DNA of 64,000 nt, taken from Chiua virens (lineage: Eukaryota > Basidiomycota > Agaricomycetes > Boletales > Boletaceae). How positions within the stretch are numbered: the first letter of the stretch is position 1; every line of letters starts with the position of its first letter. This document shows, piece by piece, positions 34,899-47,330 of this stretch. The stretch covers positions 1 to 64,000 of the forward strand of contig JAHNUO010000042.1 of the NCBI GenBank assembly GCA_019787685.1. The letters are read 5' to 3'. A program made the position numbers and the translations under genes. The notes under the pieces were generated by a model that had not been told where the DNA came from, ran no database searches, and worked only from the letters and a program-made list of their open reading frames with translations.

Positions 34899-37110
34899 AT
34901 GATTGGTGCCACATTACTCACTGAAATAGTGACTTTGGCCAGTGCCATCAACTCGCTTTTTGGCGATACCCAGAAAATACACTCTCAGGCCGAGTCCCGC
35001 CCATTGCTCAGCGATACATGCCAGGAAATCGCTTCCTCTATCTCCTCGGCGTCAAACGTCTATGACAAGAGTTCGTGGCTACCCTTTCCCTATCGTCCAT
35101 TTTGTTTTAACGTGATACTCACTCCAGTGTCGGCGAAATATCTTGAAGATATTAGTCACTTTGCCTCATCTAGTACACAATTTGCAGAGTGTTCATTCGA
35201 GCCTGGTACACCAGAAGACGTTGGAATTGCGGTGAGCCCTTTCCACCCAGATGACGCCCTACCATCATGATTTACATGTTTGCGCCTAGTTACGAATTCT
35301 CGGTCGCACACGAACTCCGTTCGCGGTGCGTGTCCTTGCAATTGCAATCAACTCGACCCTCTAACAATATGGTCTTTCAGGTCAAAGGCGGTGGTCATGC
35401 CACCAATCCGGGATTTTCATCAACTGAAGGAGTCCAAATTGCGATGACGAGGTTCTCTAAGATCGTCTATCATTCCAAGGCAGGGATTGTCAGCGTAGGG
35501 GCAGGCCTGACATGGGACGACGTGTACGAAGCCCTTGAACGGTATGGTGTGAACGTTGCAGGTGGAAGGATATCTGGAGTGGGTGTTGCTGGGTATACAC
35601 TTGGTGGAGGTGTGTTCTGCTAGTGGCATGTGGGCTTGACAAGCGTACTGACGTCGTGATCAGGTTACTCTTGGCATACAAATCAATATGGGCTGACCAT
35701 TGATACCGCACTAGCCTTTGAGTTGGTTACGCCTAACGGAACAGTCATCGACGTGACAGAGGCCTCAAGTCCTGACCTGTTCTTTGCTCTCAAAGTACGT
35801 TCTTCTCCAACCTATAATTTAATAACTCGGTTCAATCGTCTTGTAGGGTGGAATGAATAACTACGTACGTGAGGATGTTTGCCTGCCGATCTAGCTTTGA
35901 TTCCTGTTCAGGGCATCGTAACCAGATTTACGTTCAAGACGTTCCCGCAGACACAAGTTTGGGTACTCCTGGTTTCATTCCAGTTTCGTGTAGATGTTCT
36001 AACATGGATTATAAAGGGGGGTCTCATTTCGTATTCGGAGGACGTACTAGACCAATTTATTACAGCGACGACGAATTTCGCAGCAAACAACACCGATCCC
36101 AAGGCCGGGATAATTGCATTGTACCACGCTCGCGGCAGTCAGGTAAGTCATCTCTTGATTATCCAATTTCACACATTTATCCGTTGTGGGCAGTTCGGTG
36201 GTAGTCTGGACATCTTTTATGATGCACCAACCCCACCTGCTGGCATATTTGATGAATTTCTAGCGATTCCCTCGTTCAGGCGAGACGTTTCGACGCGCTC
36301 GTTCCTTCATTTTCTCAAGTCATTAATTCCAGTCAGCCATAATTCTTTACGGTAGGCCTCTCGATGCCAGTGATTTAAGTTGTATGGGAATCCCAAGAAT
36401 ATCTACAGGTTAGTCTTCCACTCGATTTCCCTGGCGAAGTATCCGGCTTCATTTATCTACTCTATCATCAATGAAACCCACGTAAGTGCCAGTGGAATCT
36501 AACTGTCGTTTCAAGGACTATTGAACACACTACTCCAGTACTGGAGACAAAACCTTCCGGATGATGTATACGACATTTCGTATGATGTGCAGCCCTTTCT
36601 CCCCTCGCTCTTCTCCCACAGCACGACACCCACAGCATACCCTCCGTCACGTACACAAGGCCTCTTTCCGCTCAACATACACTTTATATGGAACCAGCGA
36701 GAAAACGACCAGGCGGTATATGATGCGGCAAGGGTGACTGCGAGAACACTCCAAGCGCACGCCGTGGAGGATGGTAGTGGCATCGTTCCCCCGGTCGTAT
36801 ATCCCAACTACGCCATGTTCGGTACACCGGTGACCAACTTTTATGGTGATAACTTGCCCAGACTACAGATGATCAAGGGAGCGGTTGACCCAGATGATGT
36901 GATGGGACTCGCTGGCGGTTTCAAAATCTGATTCCATTTTGACATAATATACCCGGGCCATTGTGTACTTTTTTGAACGATGGATATAGCGGTGTGTTCA
37001 TGAAATATCTGAGGATTGGACGAATGATCTGTGCAGGGATTTAATGGACCCGAGGGTAAATACACCAAGATTCGGAACATTGGTCACTCACCTTATGAGA
37101 CCAGTCGGCG
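34190..37110. repeat. direct repeat carrying FAD oxidase copy 2
   Basis: The upstream segment, the eleven-exon FAD oxidase and its 3' flank match the next segment at about 37270-40510 in order and orientation. Exon lengths are identical except exon 1 (172 versus 166 nt), so this is a recent tandem duplication. Confidence 0.7.
34899..36931 (+). CDS. BBE-like FAD-linked oxidase, copy 2
   Basis: Exons 34899-35070, 35128-35231, 35290-35325, 35381-35609, 35664-35794, 35847-35864, 35912-35962, 36017-36142, 36194-36351, 36409-36481, 36539-36931; 496 residues, frame closed. The FAD pocket reads RTPFA-VKGGGHAT with His110 as the predicted flavin-linking residue; the GVAGYTLGGGYSW segment has no cysteine. 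The C-terminal BBE part ends MGLAGGFKI. Intron 1 uses a GTTCGT donor, as in copies 1 and 3. Exon 6 is only 18 nt (GGMNNY) and exon 3 only 36 nt, in all three paralogues. Substrate unknown; secretion not evident. Confidence 0.87.
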
Positions 37111-38486
37111 TGGACACCGATCATAAATTTGGGACGTTATATGCACTTGACATGCGAATCTTTTGGAGGAGAATGGAAATGAAGAAACGATGTTGACGAC
37201 GGTTGAACGAGCGACGGCTTATCAGAGCCGTCCCATCGTCACGAGCCCGAACCGAGAAGATATTGATGATAAATCTAAGGATGATCAGGCTTCAAACTCG
37301 AGTGTTAGAATGTATAACATGGAACTTACCATCTCTGAAGGAAACAGCAAATGTAGGCAGGAGAGAACCTTGAAAACTTGGAGGTTCAGTGTCCAGCCGA
37401 CTTGGAGGTCACTGGGTTCGGGAAGCCCTTTCAGACTCTGGGCTGTTTAGCAAATCCGAGTCCTCTTCAAACACAACACGAGGCCGTCTGCATCCCCTGC
37501 CCGACATAAGGGATCTTCCGCCGGAGCTCAACCATGACATTTCATTTATAACGCAGCGTTTCAAGGATCCCATGATTCCGTGAAGGTCCAAATAATGAGT
37601 AACCTGAAAGCAACGTGTCCAATACTATACGGAGGGTTGGACGAACAATTTGCGTACGTGAGTACAGACAATTTGAACAAGTCGCAGTTCGCTAAGATCG
37701 CAAGCCAGGGTATCAGGTCTGTAAGTCACGTCTGGTATCCACCGTCGCGTCCTAAGCGTCCGCACTGCAACAACAGTGGCTGTCACTGCTCAGTTAGAGG
37801 TTTTGATGCATTAGCAAGAGAGTAGAAGTGAAGTCTACCCCGTGGGGTAGGTACTTATTAGAGTTCGGAATGGTAATTGGCGGGAAAAAGTTGTCGGAGT
37901 TGGCGGAAAGTATGTAGACGGGAAGTTCAACTGAACCAAAAAAAAACGTCGGAAATTTCTTGCGGAGTTGGGAATGACTTACCATAAATTATCATAAGGT
38001 TGCCTTCATTATAATGCCTAATCCTGCAAATTATATAATTTTTTTTATTGTAATGACCATTATCCATGACTTATAATGAACCCTGCAGTGTTCAAAAAAG
38101 GATTAGCAGACCTTATAAGGCAGTCATAAGGGGTCGTAAGCTGGCATTAGCATGGCCAAAAGACATTTCCGACATAAGTTTGTGCAGTTACTACAGCTTA
38201 CAGCACACTACTGAGCCGACTCAAAGATGCCTGGACCAGGCTCCAAGTCACTGTATTTCACTGACTCGAACCCGCAAAGTACATCAGCAGCTCACAACGG
38301 GATACATTATGATACGACGTAAGCTTCGCTAAATGTTGTACGTTGACCTGCTCACCCAGACATGACCCTCTTACTAAGCATACAAACTGTTACCGTATCA
38401 TTATCCCCGAGTTGGCGGGCCGCTCCTAAATAGGATGAATACCGTACTTAAGACACTGAGTTGAGGACAGGATTCCCTAGTAACCT
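36932..38486. other. intergenic, including AT-rich insert
   Basis: 37270-37760 repeats the upstream DNA of copy 2. Bases about 37830-38180 are AT-rich and absent from the other repeat. They start with a perfect 7-bp inverted repeat, CTACCCC-GT-GGGGTAG, at 37835-37850 and contain runs of A and T. This may be a small non-coding insertion. No gene called. Confidence 0.4.
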
Positions 38487-40510
38487 ATGATTGGTGCCAC
38501 CTTGCTGACTGAGATAGTGACTTTAGCCAGTGCCATCAACTCGCTTTTTGGCAATACCCAGAGAATACTCTCTGAGTTCCACCCATTGTTCAGCGAGACA
38601 TGCCAGGAAATCACTTCCTCTATCTCCTCGGCGTCGAATGTCTACGAAAAGAGTTCGTGGCTGCCCTTTCCCTATCGTCCATTTTCTTGTTTGAACGTGA
38701 TACTCGTTGCAGTGTCGGCGAAATATCTTGAAGATATCAGTCACTTTACCTCATCGAGTACGCAGTTTGCAGAGTGTTCGTTCGAGCCCGGTACACCAGA
38801 AGACGTTGGCATCGCGGTGAGCCCCTTCCACTCTTGTGACGTGCTGCCGTTTATATGCCCTCGTCTAGTTGCGAATTCTCGGTCGCACGCGAACTCCGTT
38901 TGCGGTGCGTTGGCTTGCAACTGCAGTCAAATCAACCATATAACATGTTTTTTCAGGTCAAAGGCGGTGGTCATACCACCAACCCAGGATTTTCATCGAC
39001 CGAAGGAGTCCAGATTGCGATGACTCGGTTCTCTGAGGTTGTCTATCATTCCAAGGCAAGGGCTGTTAGCGTAGGGGCAGGTCTGACATGGGATGACGTG
39101 TACGAAGCCCTTGAACGGTATGGTGTGAACGTTGCAGGTGGAAGGATATCTGGAGTGGGTGTCGCTGGGTATACACTTGGCGGAGGTCCGTTTGAATCGC
39201 ATGTGCTCGACAGGCGCACTAACGTTGTGATCAGGTTACTCTTGGCACACGAATCAATATGGGTTGACTATCGACAACGTACTTGCCTATGAGTTGGTTA
39301 CGCCTAATGGAACAGTCATCGACGTGACAGAGGCCTCAAGTCCTGACCTGTTCTTTGCTCTCAAAGTACGTTCTTTAACCTATAATTCAGTACTTCAATT
39401 GAATCGTCTTGTAGGGTGGAATGAATAACTACGTACGTGAGGAGGATGTTTGACTATTGCTCGGATTTTTATTCCTGTTCAGGGCATCGTAACCAGATTT
39501 ACATTCAAGACTTTCCCGCAGACACAAGTTTGGGTATGTCTGGTTTCATTCCGGTTTAAGGTGTAAATGTCCTAACACGGATTGTAAAGGGGGGTCTCAT
39601 TTCGTATTCGGAAGATGTGCTAGACCAATTCGTGACAGCGACGACGAATTTCGCAGCAAACAACACTGATCCCAAGGCCGGGATAATTGCATTGTACCAC
39701 GCTCGCGGCAGTCAGGCAAGTCATCTCTTGATTATCCAATTTCACACATTTATCCGTCTTGGGTAGTTTGGTGGCAGTCTGAATATCTTTTATGACGCAC
39801 CAACCCAACCTGCTGGCATATTTGATGAATTTTTAGCAATTCCCTCGTCCACGCGAGACATTTCGACGCGCTCGTTCCTTCCCTTTCTCAAGTCATTACT
39901 TCCACTCAGTTATAATCCTCCGCGGTCAGTGGCGTGATGTCTGAAGCTGTATGGGGATCCCAAGAACATTCACAGGCTAATCTTCCATTCGATATCCCTG
40001 GCGAAGTATCCTGTTTCATTTATCCAGTCTATCATCAATGAAACCCACGTAAGTGCCAGTGGAATCTAACTGCTGTTTCAAGCAGTATTGATCACATTAC
40101 TCCAGTTCTGGAGACAAAACCTTCCGGATGACGTATACGACATTTCGTATGATGTACAGCCCTTTCTCCCATCACTCTTCTCCCACAACATGACACCGTC
40201 AGCATACCCCCCGTCGCGTACACAAGGCTTCTTTCCGCTCAACATCCATTTTGCATGGAACCAGACAGAAAACGACCAGGCGGTATATGATGCAGCAAGG
40301 ATGACCGCAGGAACACTCCAAGCGCACTCCATGGAGGACGGTAGTGGTGTCGCTCCCCCGGTCGTATATCCCAACTACGCCATGTTCGGCACACCGGTAG
40401 TCAACCTTTTTGGTGAACACTTGCCCAGATTACAAGCGATCAAGGTGGCAGTTGACCCAGACAACGTGATGGGACTCGCTGGTGGTTTCAAGATTTAATG
40501 TTCAGTTTTG
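37270..40510. repeat. direct repeat carrying FAD oxidase copy 3
   Basis: Second copy of the 34.2-37.1 kb segment, interrupted upstream of the gene by an AT-rich insert near 37.8-38.2 kb. Confidence 0.7.
38487..40498 (+). CDS. BBE-like FAD-linked oxidase, copy 3
   Basis: Exons 38487-38652, 38713-38816, 38869-38904, 38957-39185, 39235-39365, 39415-39432, 39483-39533, 39590-39715, 39767-39924, 39976-40048, 40106-40498; 494 residues, frame closed. Very close to copy 2: predicted flavin histidine is His108 in VKGGGHTT, VAGYTLGGGYSW lacks cysteine, and the BBE end is intact (MGLAGGFKI). The intron after exon 8 begins GCAAGT instead of GTAAGT (CAG|GCAAGT), a GC-AG intron whose other donor bases match consensus, so the gene may still be functional. 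FAD oxidase activity is a family inference. Confidence 0.85.
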
Positions 40511-43500
40511 AGCTCCAGGTGGACAGGTATATACGAGAATTTTCGATGAAAAATCGTCAATATGTGATTGTACGGAAGTAGACCATCGTGTGACTAAAAT
40601 GTGATTTCTGTTTCCTTGCATAATGAGCATGGGTTTGCTGTTTGCCAAATATGCACCATTTGAAAACAGAAGTAAATGAAGATAAGTAGATGCCAACTTT
40701 GCTCACTTATCTGCGATATGGCCATAATCGATAATGGAATTGTAGCCACTGGGTGGAGCGTTGATATTTGACGCTAGTTCCGTGTTCGATCTCAAGGTAA
40801 ATACTACGTCGCCGGGCGTGTCCCGAGAAAGAAATTTATGTAAAAACAGAGAAAACAACAAATCGAAAGGCGGGGACGTATTTTTGTTCGAGGAGTGCGA
40901 TCCTGCCAGGGCTTGTGGATCAACGTTTCAGCAACCACCTGTTCTTTCCAAGCAACGGAGCGTATTATGAAACTTGGTTCGAGGACGATCAATCTATACC
41001 ACAGTTAGCTAGTATCTATCCATGACGCGTTCTGGTTAACGACAGTGACAAGTAAGCTATCCCTAATCCATCATATAAGATACCAGAAAAAGATCCAAAG
41101 ACCAGGGTGTTACGCACGAATTGTTGTGATACTGATCTACAAATGCCCTTTGCACTGAATTATGGGAGTTGAAGTATTGATGTCAACAGCCTCGGCACCA
41201 GTTGAACAATTCAGGGGGAAATCATGAGTAGAAATGAGAAATTCATTTGCAGCGTCTGAATGCCATCTGTTCCTGCGAAGGTGGCAGTCGCATCATGATG
41301 TCGCAAGTTCCGAACGGGCCGGAATTTTGCGTCCGAAATTTGTCCGAATTGCTTAGTAGTGACGCTGACAAGACACTGTCAACGATCACCTTGGCGACGT
41401 CCTCCGACGGAAGTGTGCCACTCACTTGTTGAGTGACAAGAGGTCATTGACATGCAATGACATTGACAAAATTCACTCCTTGTTCTTCGACCATTTTCCC
41501 ACTCTACAGCAACCATTTTGAGCCGAAGCTGTCATATCTCCGTACTTTCTTCTGCATCCTGTATACAAGCAACCGTTTGTCAGTCGACTATCGCAGCCAG
41601 CGAGATCCGACGGCAACACTACGCCTCCACTGGTACCCTGTATCCGTTTTGCACCTTTCTGAATACCGCTTGGGCCCTTGCTGTGACGATGGATGTGAAG
41701 TAAATCACTGTCACCTGGGAAAATGGGCGCCTGCAAAATTGCCGCAGTTCTCTTTTCGAGGCACGAAGGAAGGAGGTCTTGAACTACGGATGGCTGGATG
41801 TAGGCTGCCTTTTCACTCAATCTATGCAACGAACGGTTAGCTCACCGCATAACCAACGAACTCTACCTGCTCTGCTATCCGAGCATTCTTCTATTCGTTT
41901 TGCCAGCGGACCGGAGTAACGGAACCGATCTCGCCTTCTGAGCTTCACTAGCACTTCTGATGCGCCCATGTCACCCCGACTCACCCCTGCGACTACTAAT
42001 AACTTCCTCCCAAGGTGCTATGTCAAGGACAATGTCTCCAGGAGAGCTATTTCCAGTACGAAGAATGATGGCGCCGCCACTGACTGCACACGATGCTCTC
42101 GACACTGCGCGCCACGGAAATATTGGTATCTCAGACTTCACCCGTCGTTCACGCAGTTTCAAAGGAACGCCGGAGGTTCGCCGACGACAATCACTCCCAC
42201 CGAGTTTGCCAAGGTCTCACACCAAGTATGGTTCACTCGGACTGGCGTATCGAAAAGTCGGACTCGCGCGACTTCCGATCGTAAGGGGTGAGTGCTATTT
42301 TTTTCAGCCATTTCCGTCGCTTCGTGTATAGATGACACGTGCATATATGTTGCTTTCCTTTCCCCCTTCTGTTTCCGAGTGACGTTCTCATATACTGGAT
42401 ACGAAAATCGGCGTTGATAGTTACCGATCTCAGGAATCAACCACAGCCAGACCCATATAACCATTTTCTGCACCTCTCCCTGACAGATCCTCTCAAGATT
42501 CAGGACTTGCGATAGATGATGATGGGATACGGCATCCGGTGCATTTTAATGATTATCTTTGATCATCAGCAAACCGATGATGCTCACTTGTAGGTCGGTA
42601 CAGGTCGGTGCCGACTTTTTCCGTCTCATTTCATCAGACCTTGACGTTTTAATAGGAGGGAAAGAGACACAACTTGAAGCCACTGGCATCCCATATTCGG
42701 TTGACCATCCACTTGAACTCTATCACTGACGTGTGTACCTCGTCATTTCAACCGAGTTGGCCGAAAAGGAATTGAAATAATGACAAGGTTTAGTGCGACT
42801 TGCGCACGACCTGTCATCATTCACGTCTGTCTCGTGATACCCGCGACGCTCTCATTCTCGGCCACCCGTTGCGCTGCGCCTTCGGAATGTCCCGCAACAA
42901 GCTCACATCTCCAATTCGAACCCTGATCTTGGTTTCCCTTCCTCGCAATAACATCCGCCCGTACCTGCCCGCCGCGCGAACAAGTACATGTTCAAACTGG
43001 CATGCGGTACTTGAACTCTTACTCGATCGTTATTCCTAGGTTTGCTATAGGTCACTTCCGCGCATTTTGGAACGACATTATATTGATGAACCGAGCAGGA
43101 ATTATCCATATCTCCAAAGATTTAGGCGGCGATAAGGGATCCCTACACTTGACGATGGAACCAGCAACTTCTCGTCCAGAGGGCGGTGAGACAGGGTATG
43201 TATCGGCGCTGATAGGGACCGCGGTACACCAAATAATGTCCGCCCATGCTGGCATGTTCAAGGTTGGCCAACTTACGGGATGCCTCCAGCCCTGGGTCGC
43301 GTACTGTGGATAGAATTCTGTTACCGTTTACCACCCAATTGCTCCATGGATTTAAAGATGCACTACGCTGGGGATTTATGCTTGTGAGATATTTAGTTTC
43401 CTCATACAGGATAGCGCATTGATCCGACTGTAATTATGCCGGCAGGCGCAGCAGGTGTGAAGAAATCTCCGAGTGCGCTTGAGAGCGTTGCCACGTGAAA

Positions 43501-45825
43501 CAGCGAAGAGAAGGTCACCATGTAAGTACAAAGTAGCTGACAGACCCACGCTTGAACTTGTATGGTTGAAATCGCCGATACGAATTCCAAGCTCTTCTTC
43601 TCGACAAGCCCGTGACTACAGACCTTGCCTCGGCAAATGCAAACAACCGTTCCGCTCTCGGTCCGCATGGAGGACTTACGAAACAGTCTCTGGCCAAAAG
43701 CTTTGTCAAGTGAGTCGACATGTCCAGCTGACGAGACGTTCTCCTTGTTTTCCAACTTGAATTGAATGGCATCTAGATGAACCCTTTGTTCTTGATTCAC
43801 AGTCAGACAGAGTGTGGGTGCGTCGCAATGCGCGCATATGCGAGACGCACTGCGTTGGGTAGCTTTTCTTGTATCTAGTGCACCACTTGATGGCAATCGC
43901 CACAACCTTATGTTCCAGCTCAGAACCTGTGGCCTCTGGCTCCGCATCAAAAAACCCCGTCTGACTGATTCGGACAGATATTCTTAATGGGACCGTGGCA
44001 TCGTTTATCAATGGATAGAAACATGCCACGAGGCAGTCACTCAGTGTACGTTCTCATTCATGGGCAGATAACACGACTCTCGGTCTCATTGGACCTAATA
44101 TCCACATGACTGACGGTAATGCGGGACTTTCTGCAATAGTCACTTATCTGTAAGCGTAGCTTTCTCTGGTGGACCACTTCACGAGCCCAATGTTCTCTTC
44201 TTAATTTTTGGAACTGGGAAGTGACTTCCAATGCAAGACACGTGGTTTCTCCGACATATGAAAGTCTGGAACGAAAATTATGAATTGAGACCATTCCAAT
44301 GATAGGCGTAGCGAAATAGGTTAGTAACGCCTGCCAAAATCAGGGCGGTAAAGCTAGTCCATTTCAAGAGCCGGAGAGACCAATTTACCGATGGCAAATC
44401 CACGACACAACACCAAATTCTTTGCGTGCCGCTGGTTCAGAACGGAACCAGTGGGACTTAGGGTCGGTCGTGTAGGTGCAATCGATATTATGACACTGGC
44501 AAGATTTATGAGAACCTGAAACGTTCGGCCCGATCACCGACGGGGTCGGAGTTATGGTCATGGTTTGGACGAGTTGTTTGGATCAGACAGAAGCTGACTT
44601 CTGGGATTTCCCCACCAGGTGAGGGGAACACGATGACGTGGGTCACTCTACCTGCAAACCACCTAATGGTACTGGTTATGCCGCTGATGCGATCAGTACT
44701 CAGTTGTTGATCGATCAGCGCCCACTGCCTTACTGAGGAAGCTACATGTGCAGACGGCTTGCTTGTATTATGTTGATCCATCACTCACCACGGTACATAC
44801 TATAAAGAGGGTAGCCTGCTTGTCGTGGCGTACAACCAGTCAAATCTTTGAGTATCTGAATGGTATAGAGACAAAATAAGGTGGAACAAGAGCAAGTGAG
44901 CACTAGCAACATCGTAGTTGAATTCGCAAATGAGAAAATTACTCAGTATGTCGTTGTCAGCCAAGCGATGTCGAGATCATCGCCTTGCATCACCGGTGAT
45001 TTGGTACTTGACTGAGGCACGACTGTCCGAGTAATGCATTGGCATAGCGCAGCATGAGTCTGAGTAGAACTTGATGAAGAATGCTCGGGAGTGGAAGGGT
45101 CCTCGGACCATCTCAAGCTCCATGCGGACGTTGGAGAGTGGCGCTAGACAGTGGATAAGTGGTCCCGGAAAGGCAACCAGCAAATTTCAGCGACGCAGTA
45201 CTCACAAGGTTCAAGTCCCGAAACTTGCCCTCCAGGAACAGCGACTCGTTTCCAACTAGCGTTTGCTCGTCGTCACCAACGCTCAATCTCGGACGCAAAT
45301 CGAGTAATGCATATGCCACATACCAGAAAATTTCAGAGGATAAATGATGTCAAGATGACACGAGGCAGTGATGGTTAGCCGAGAGTTGAAGCAATCTCCG
45401 ATGTGGCGGAGGCAGAAAGTGGGAAAGAGGCAAACGAACAAGGCAGGAGGTGGCACAGGAACACAAGTGTCATGTGATCAAGGCTATCTGGTGCGTTGGG
45501 TCGCGGTTTCCATATCGAATGTTGAGTTTCGCGTGAGGTGAGTGGTGTAAACATGAATATCGGAGCATGATACCAACCGGCGCAATACCGGAGTTGTCAC
45601 GATCTAGCCTGAGTATGGAACCCTTGTCTACCTGCGGCATAAAATGCTTCTATTGCCTACCCATGCCATTCCTCGATAGACGCCTTACATCTTATCAAGA
45701 CCCTGAAATTACCGTGTACGTGTCTCATTCCCTATAAATCCATCTTGTCCAATCCCTCGCCTCGTGTTTCCCCGCCGATACCGCACTCCTTTGTCCCCGC
45801 CCCACTGTGATACCTTCCCCCTACC
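40499..45825. other. 5.3 kb without a recognisable gene
   Basis: Several open frames of 90-180 codons occur on both strands (for example 41473-41829 minus, 41960-42331 plus, 43402-43950 minus), but none shows a domain I recognise and splice-joined alternatives are not convincing. CT-rich DNA with a TATAAA-like motif (45734-45740) precedes HMG gene 2. Confidence 0.35.
43402..43950 (-). CDS. hypothetical ORF, minus strand
   Basis: A 182-codon uninterrupted minus-strand frame, the longest in the 40.5-45.8 kb gap. The central part has a protein-like composition (charged, with an ENKENVS run and several cysteines), but I recognise no domain and see no paralogue in the window. A chance frame is quite possible. 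Confidence 0.2.
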   Translation of the reverse strand: MMRSQRPQVLSWNIRLWRLPSSGALDTRKATQRSASRICAHCDAPTLCLTVNQEQRVHLDAIQFKLENKENVSSAGHVDSLDKAFGQRLFRKSSMRTESGTVVCICRGKVCSHGLVEKKSLEFVSAISTIQVQAWVCQLLCTYMVTFSSLFHVATLSSALGDFFTPAAPAGIITVGSMRYPV

Positions 45826-47330
45826 ATGCCTCCCGAGCGATCCCGGCAATCTAAATGTGATAGTATCGACGGTTAGTTCCCCCCCTTTTTTTATTACCCT
45901 TCCTCGTGTGTTCTGACGATATGACTCATTTATAGGCGCTCATCTAACTTGGGCCGTTCCAGTCGAACCTGCTTCTCCTACGAGTCAGAGCATTGCCTTC
46001 GCCCCTAACGTTACTCCCGTGACTTTCAATGACCCTCCCTCGGGTGCAGAGGCCAGCTTCGAACCTATCTTATTCCCATCCCCCGGCTCCGAGGGCTCGA
46101 CACGTCGTCCAACGCATAGTAAAAAACGCGGAGAAGATCACATACCTCGCCCGCCCAACGCATTCATTTTGTTCCGATCGTCCTTCATTAAAAGTCAGCA
46201 TGTCTCTACCGAGGTCGAGACCAATCACAGCACGCTGTCCAAGATCATTGGTCTCACGTGGCAGAATATGCCTCACGACGAACGTCAGGTATGGCACGCG
46301 AAGGCGAAGCAGGCGTTGGAGGACCATAGGAAGAAGTGGCCTCAGTACGCCTTCCGACCATCCCATTCCAAAACCAAGGGTGGGACCGAGAAACGAAAAG
46401 TCCGGGAGGTGGAACCAAAGGATATGAAGCGATGCGCCAAGATTGCAGAGCTTTTGGTAGAGGGCAAAAAGGGGTCAGAGCTTGACGCCGCCATCCAGGA
46501 GTTTGATCGCACTCACGTCCCGGATATTGTCACCCGGTTCGAAACACCTATCACTGCTGGTTCCTACCATAGATCATCTTCGGCACCCGTCGACGACCCC
46601 CAGCCTATGAAAACGAAGACGACATGCTCGTCTCTCCGTCGCACACGCTCGGTCAGCAACCAACCCCCAAGTCCTGTCGAGACGCCAAAGGCTCCAGCAC
46701 TTCTGGCTTCTTCGCAAAGCTGCCCCGATCTCTCAAGTATCCATTCGTTCGTTCCTGCCCATGACTACTCGTTTTCTTCACGATCGCAACCTTCATTCGT
46801 GAGTATGACTTTAGTCGTGTGAGTATGTCAACCTTGACCGTCATGCCCAGGACCTGGATCCTTTCGTGTTTGATGTGGCATTCGGGGACTCAATATTCCC
46901 AACAAGTGGTTATCTTGGCAGCTATCCTGTTACAAGTGGCCGCGTTGAGACTCCCACGCTATGCATCGATCCTACTTATCGCGGTGATTGGACACCGGCT
47001 TCGTCGCCGTTCTCCAGCTTACCTGCGACACCGCAAGCGCTGTCACCCTCGCCTGTCTTCGAACGTGTACTGGATTCCGAGGCGCCGTTCGTGTTAAATC
47101 CTTTCTCCGCCGTATCGGATCAGCTTCCGTCATGTGCTCCTCAATATCCAGCTGGACTGCAAATTTTTGGCCATGAGAACCCACTCGCCGACTCCGTGTT
47201 CGCGCAACCTGATTTCTCCGCATTTTCGAAAGACCACCTATTCGCTTTCGACTACTCGGAAAAACCGGTACCTGGTGTGGGTACCGACTTGCCCATGTCG
47301 GCCTTCTTGTCCTCGCTGTCCGCGTTCTGA
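45826..47330 (+). CDS. HMG-box (MATA_HMG type) transcription factor 2
   Basis: Three-exon model: 45826-45871, 45936-46798, 46851-47330; 462 residues, frame closed. The HMG box spans about 85-155 (IPRPPNAFILFRSSFIKSQ...STLSKIIGLTWQNMP...QVWHAKA), followed by a basic stretch (EKRKVRE) and the block KRCAKIAELLVEGKKG shared with HMG factor 1. The tail is Ser/Pro-rich and acidic-aromatic, as in activation domains. Unlike factor 1 the box is not split by an intron. Start chosen because ATG-CCT-CCC follows a CT-rich leader and the first intron (GTTAGT...TTATAG) joins in frame. The two genes are diverged paralogues about 12.5 kb apart in the same orientation. Confidence 0.88.

Noticed and set aside
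43402..43950. A confident protein-coding gene
   Set aside because: Listed only as a low-confidence ORF: no domain, no paralogue, no supporting splice structure.
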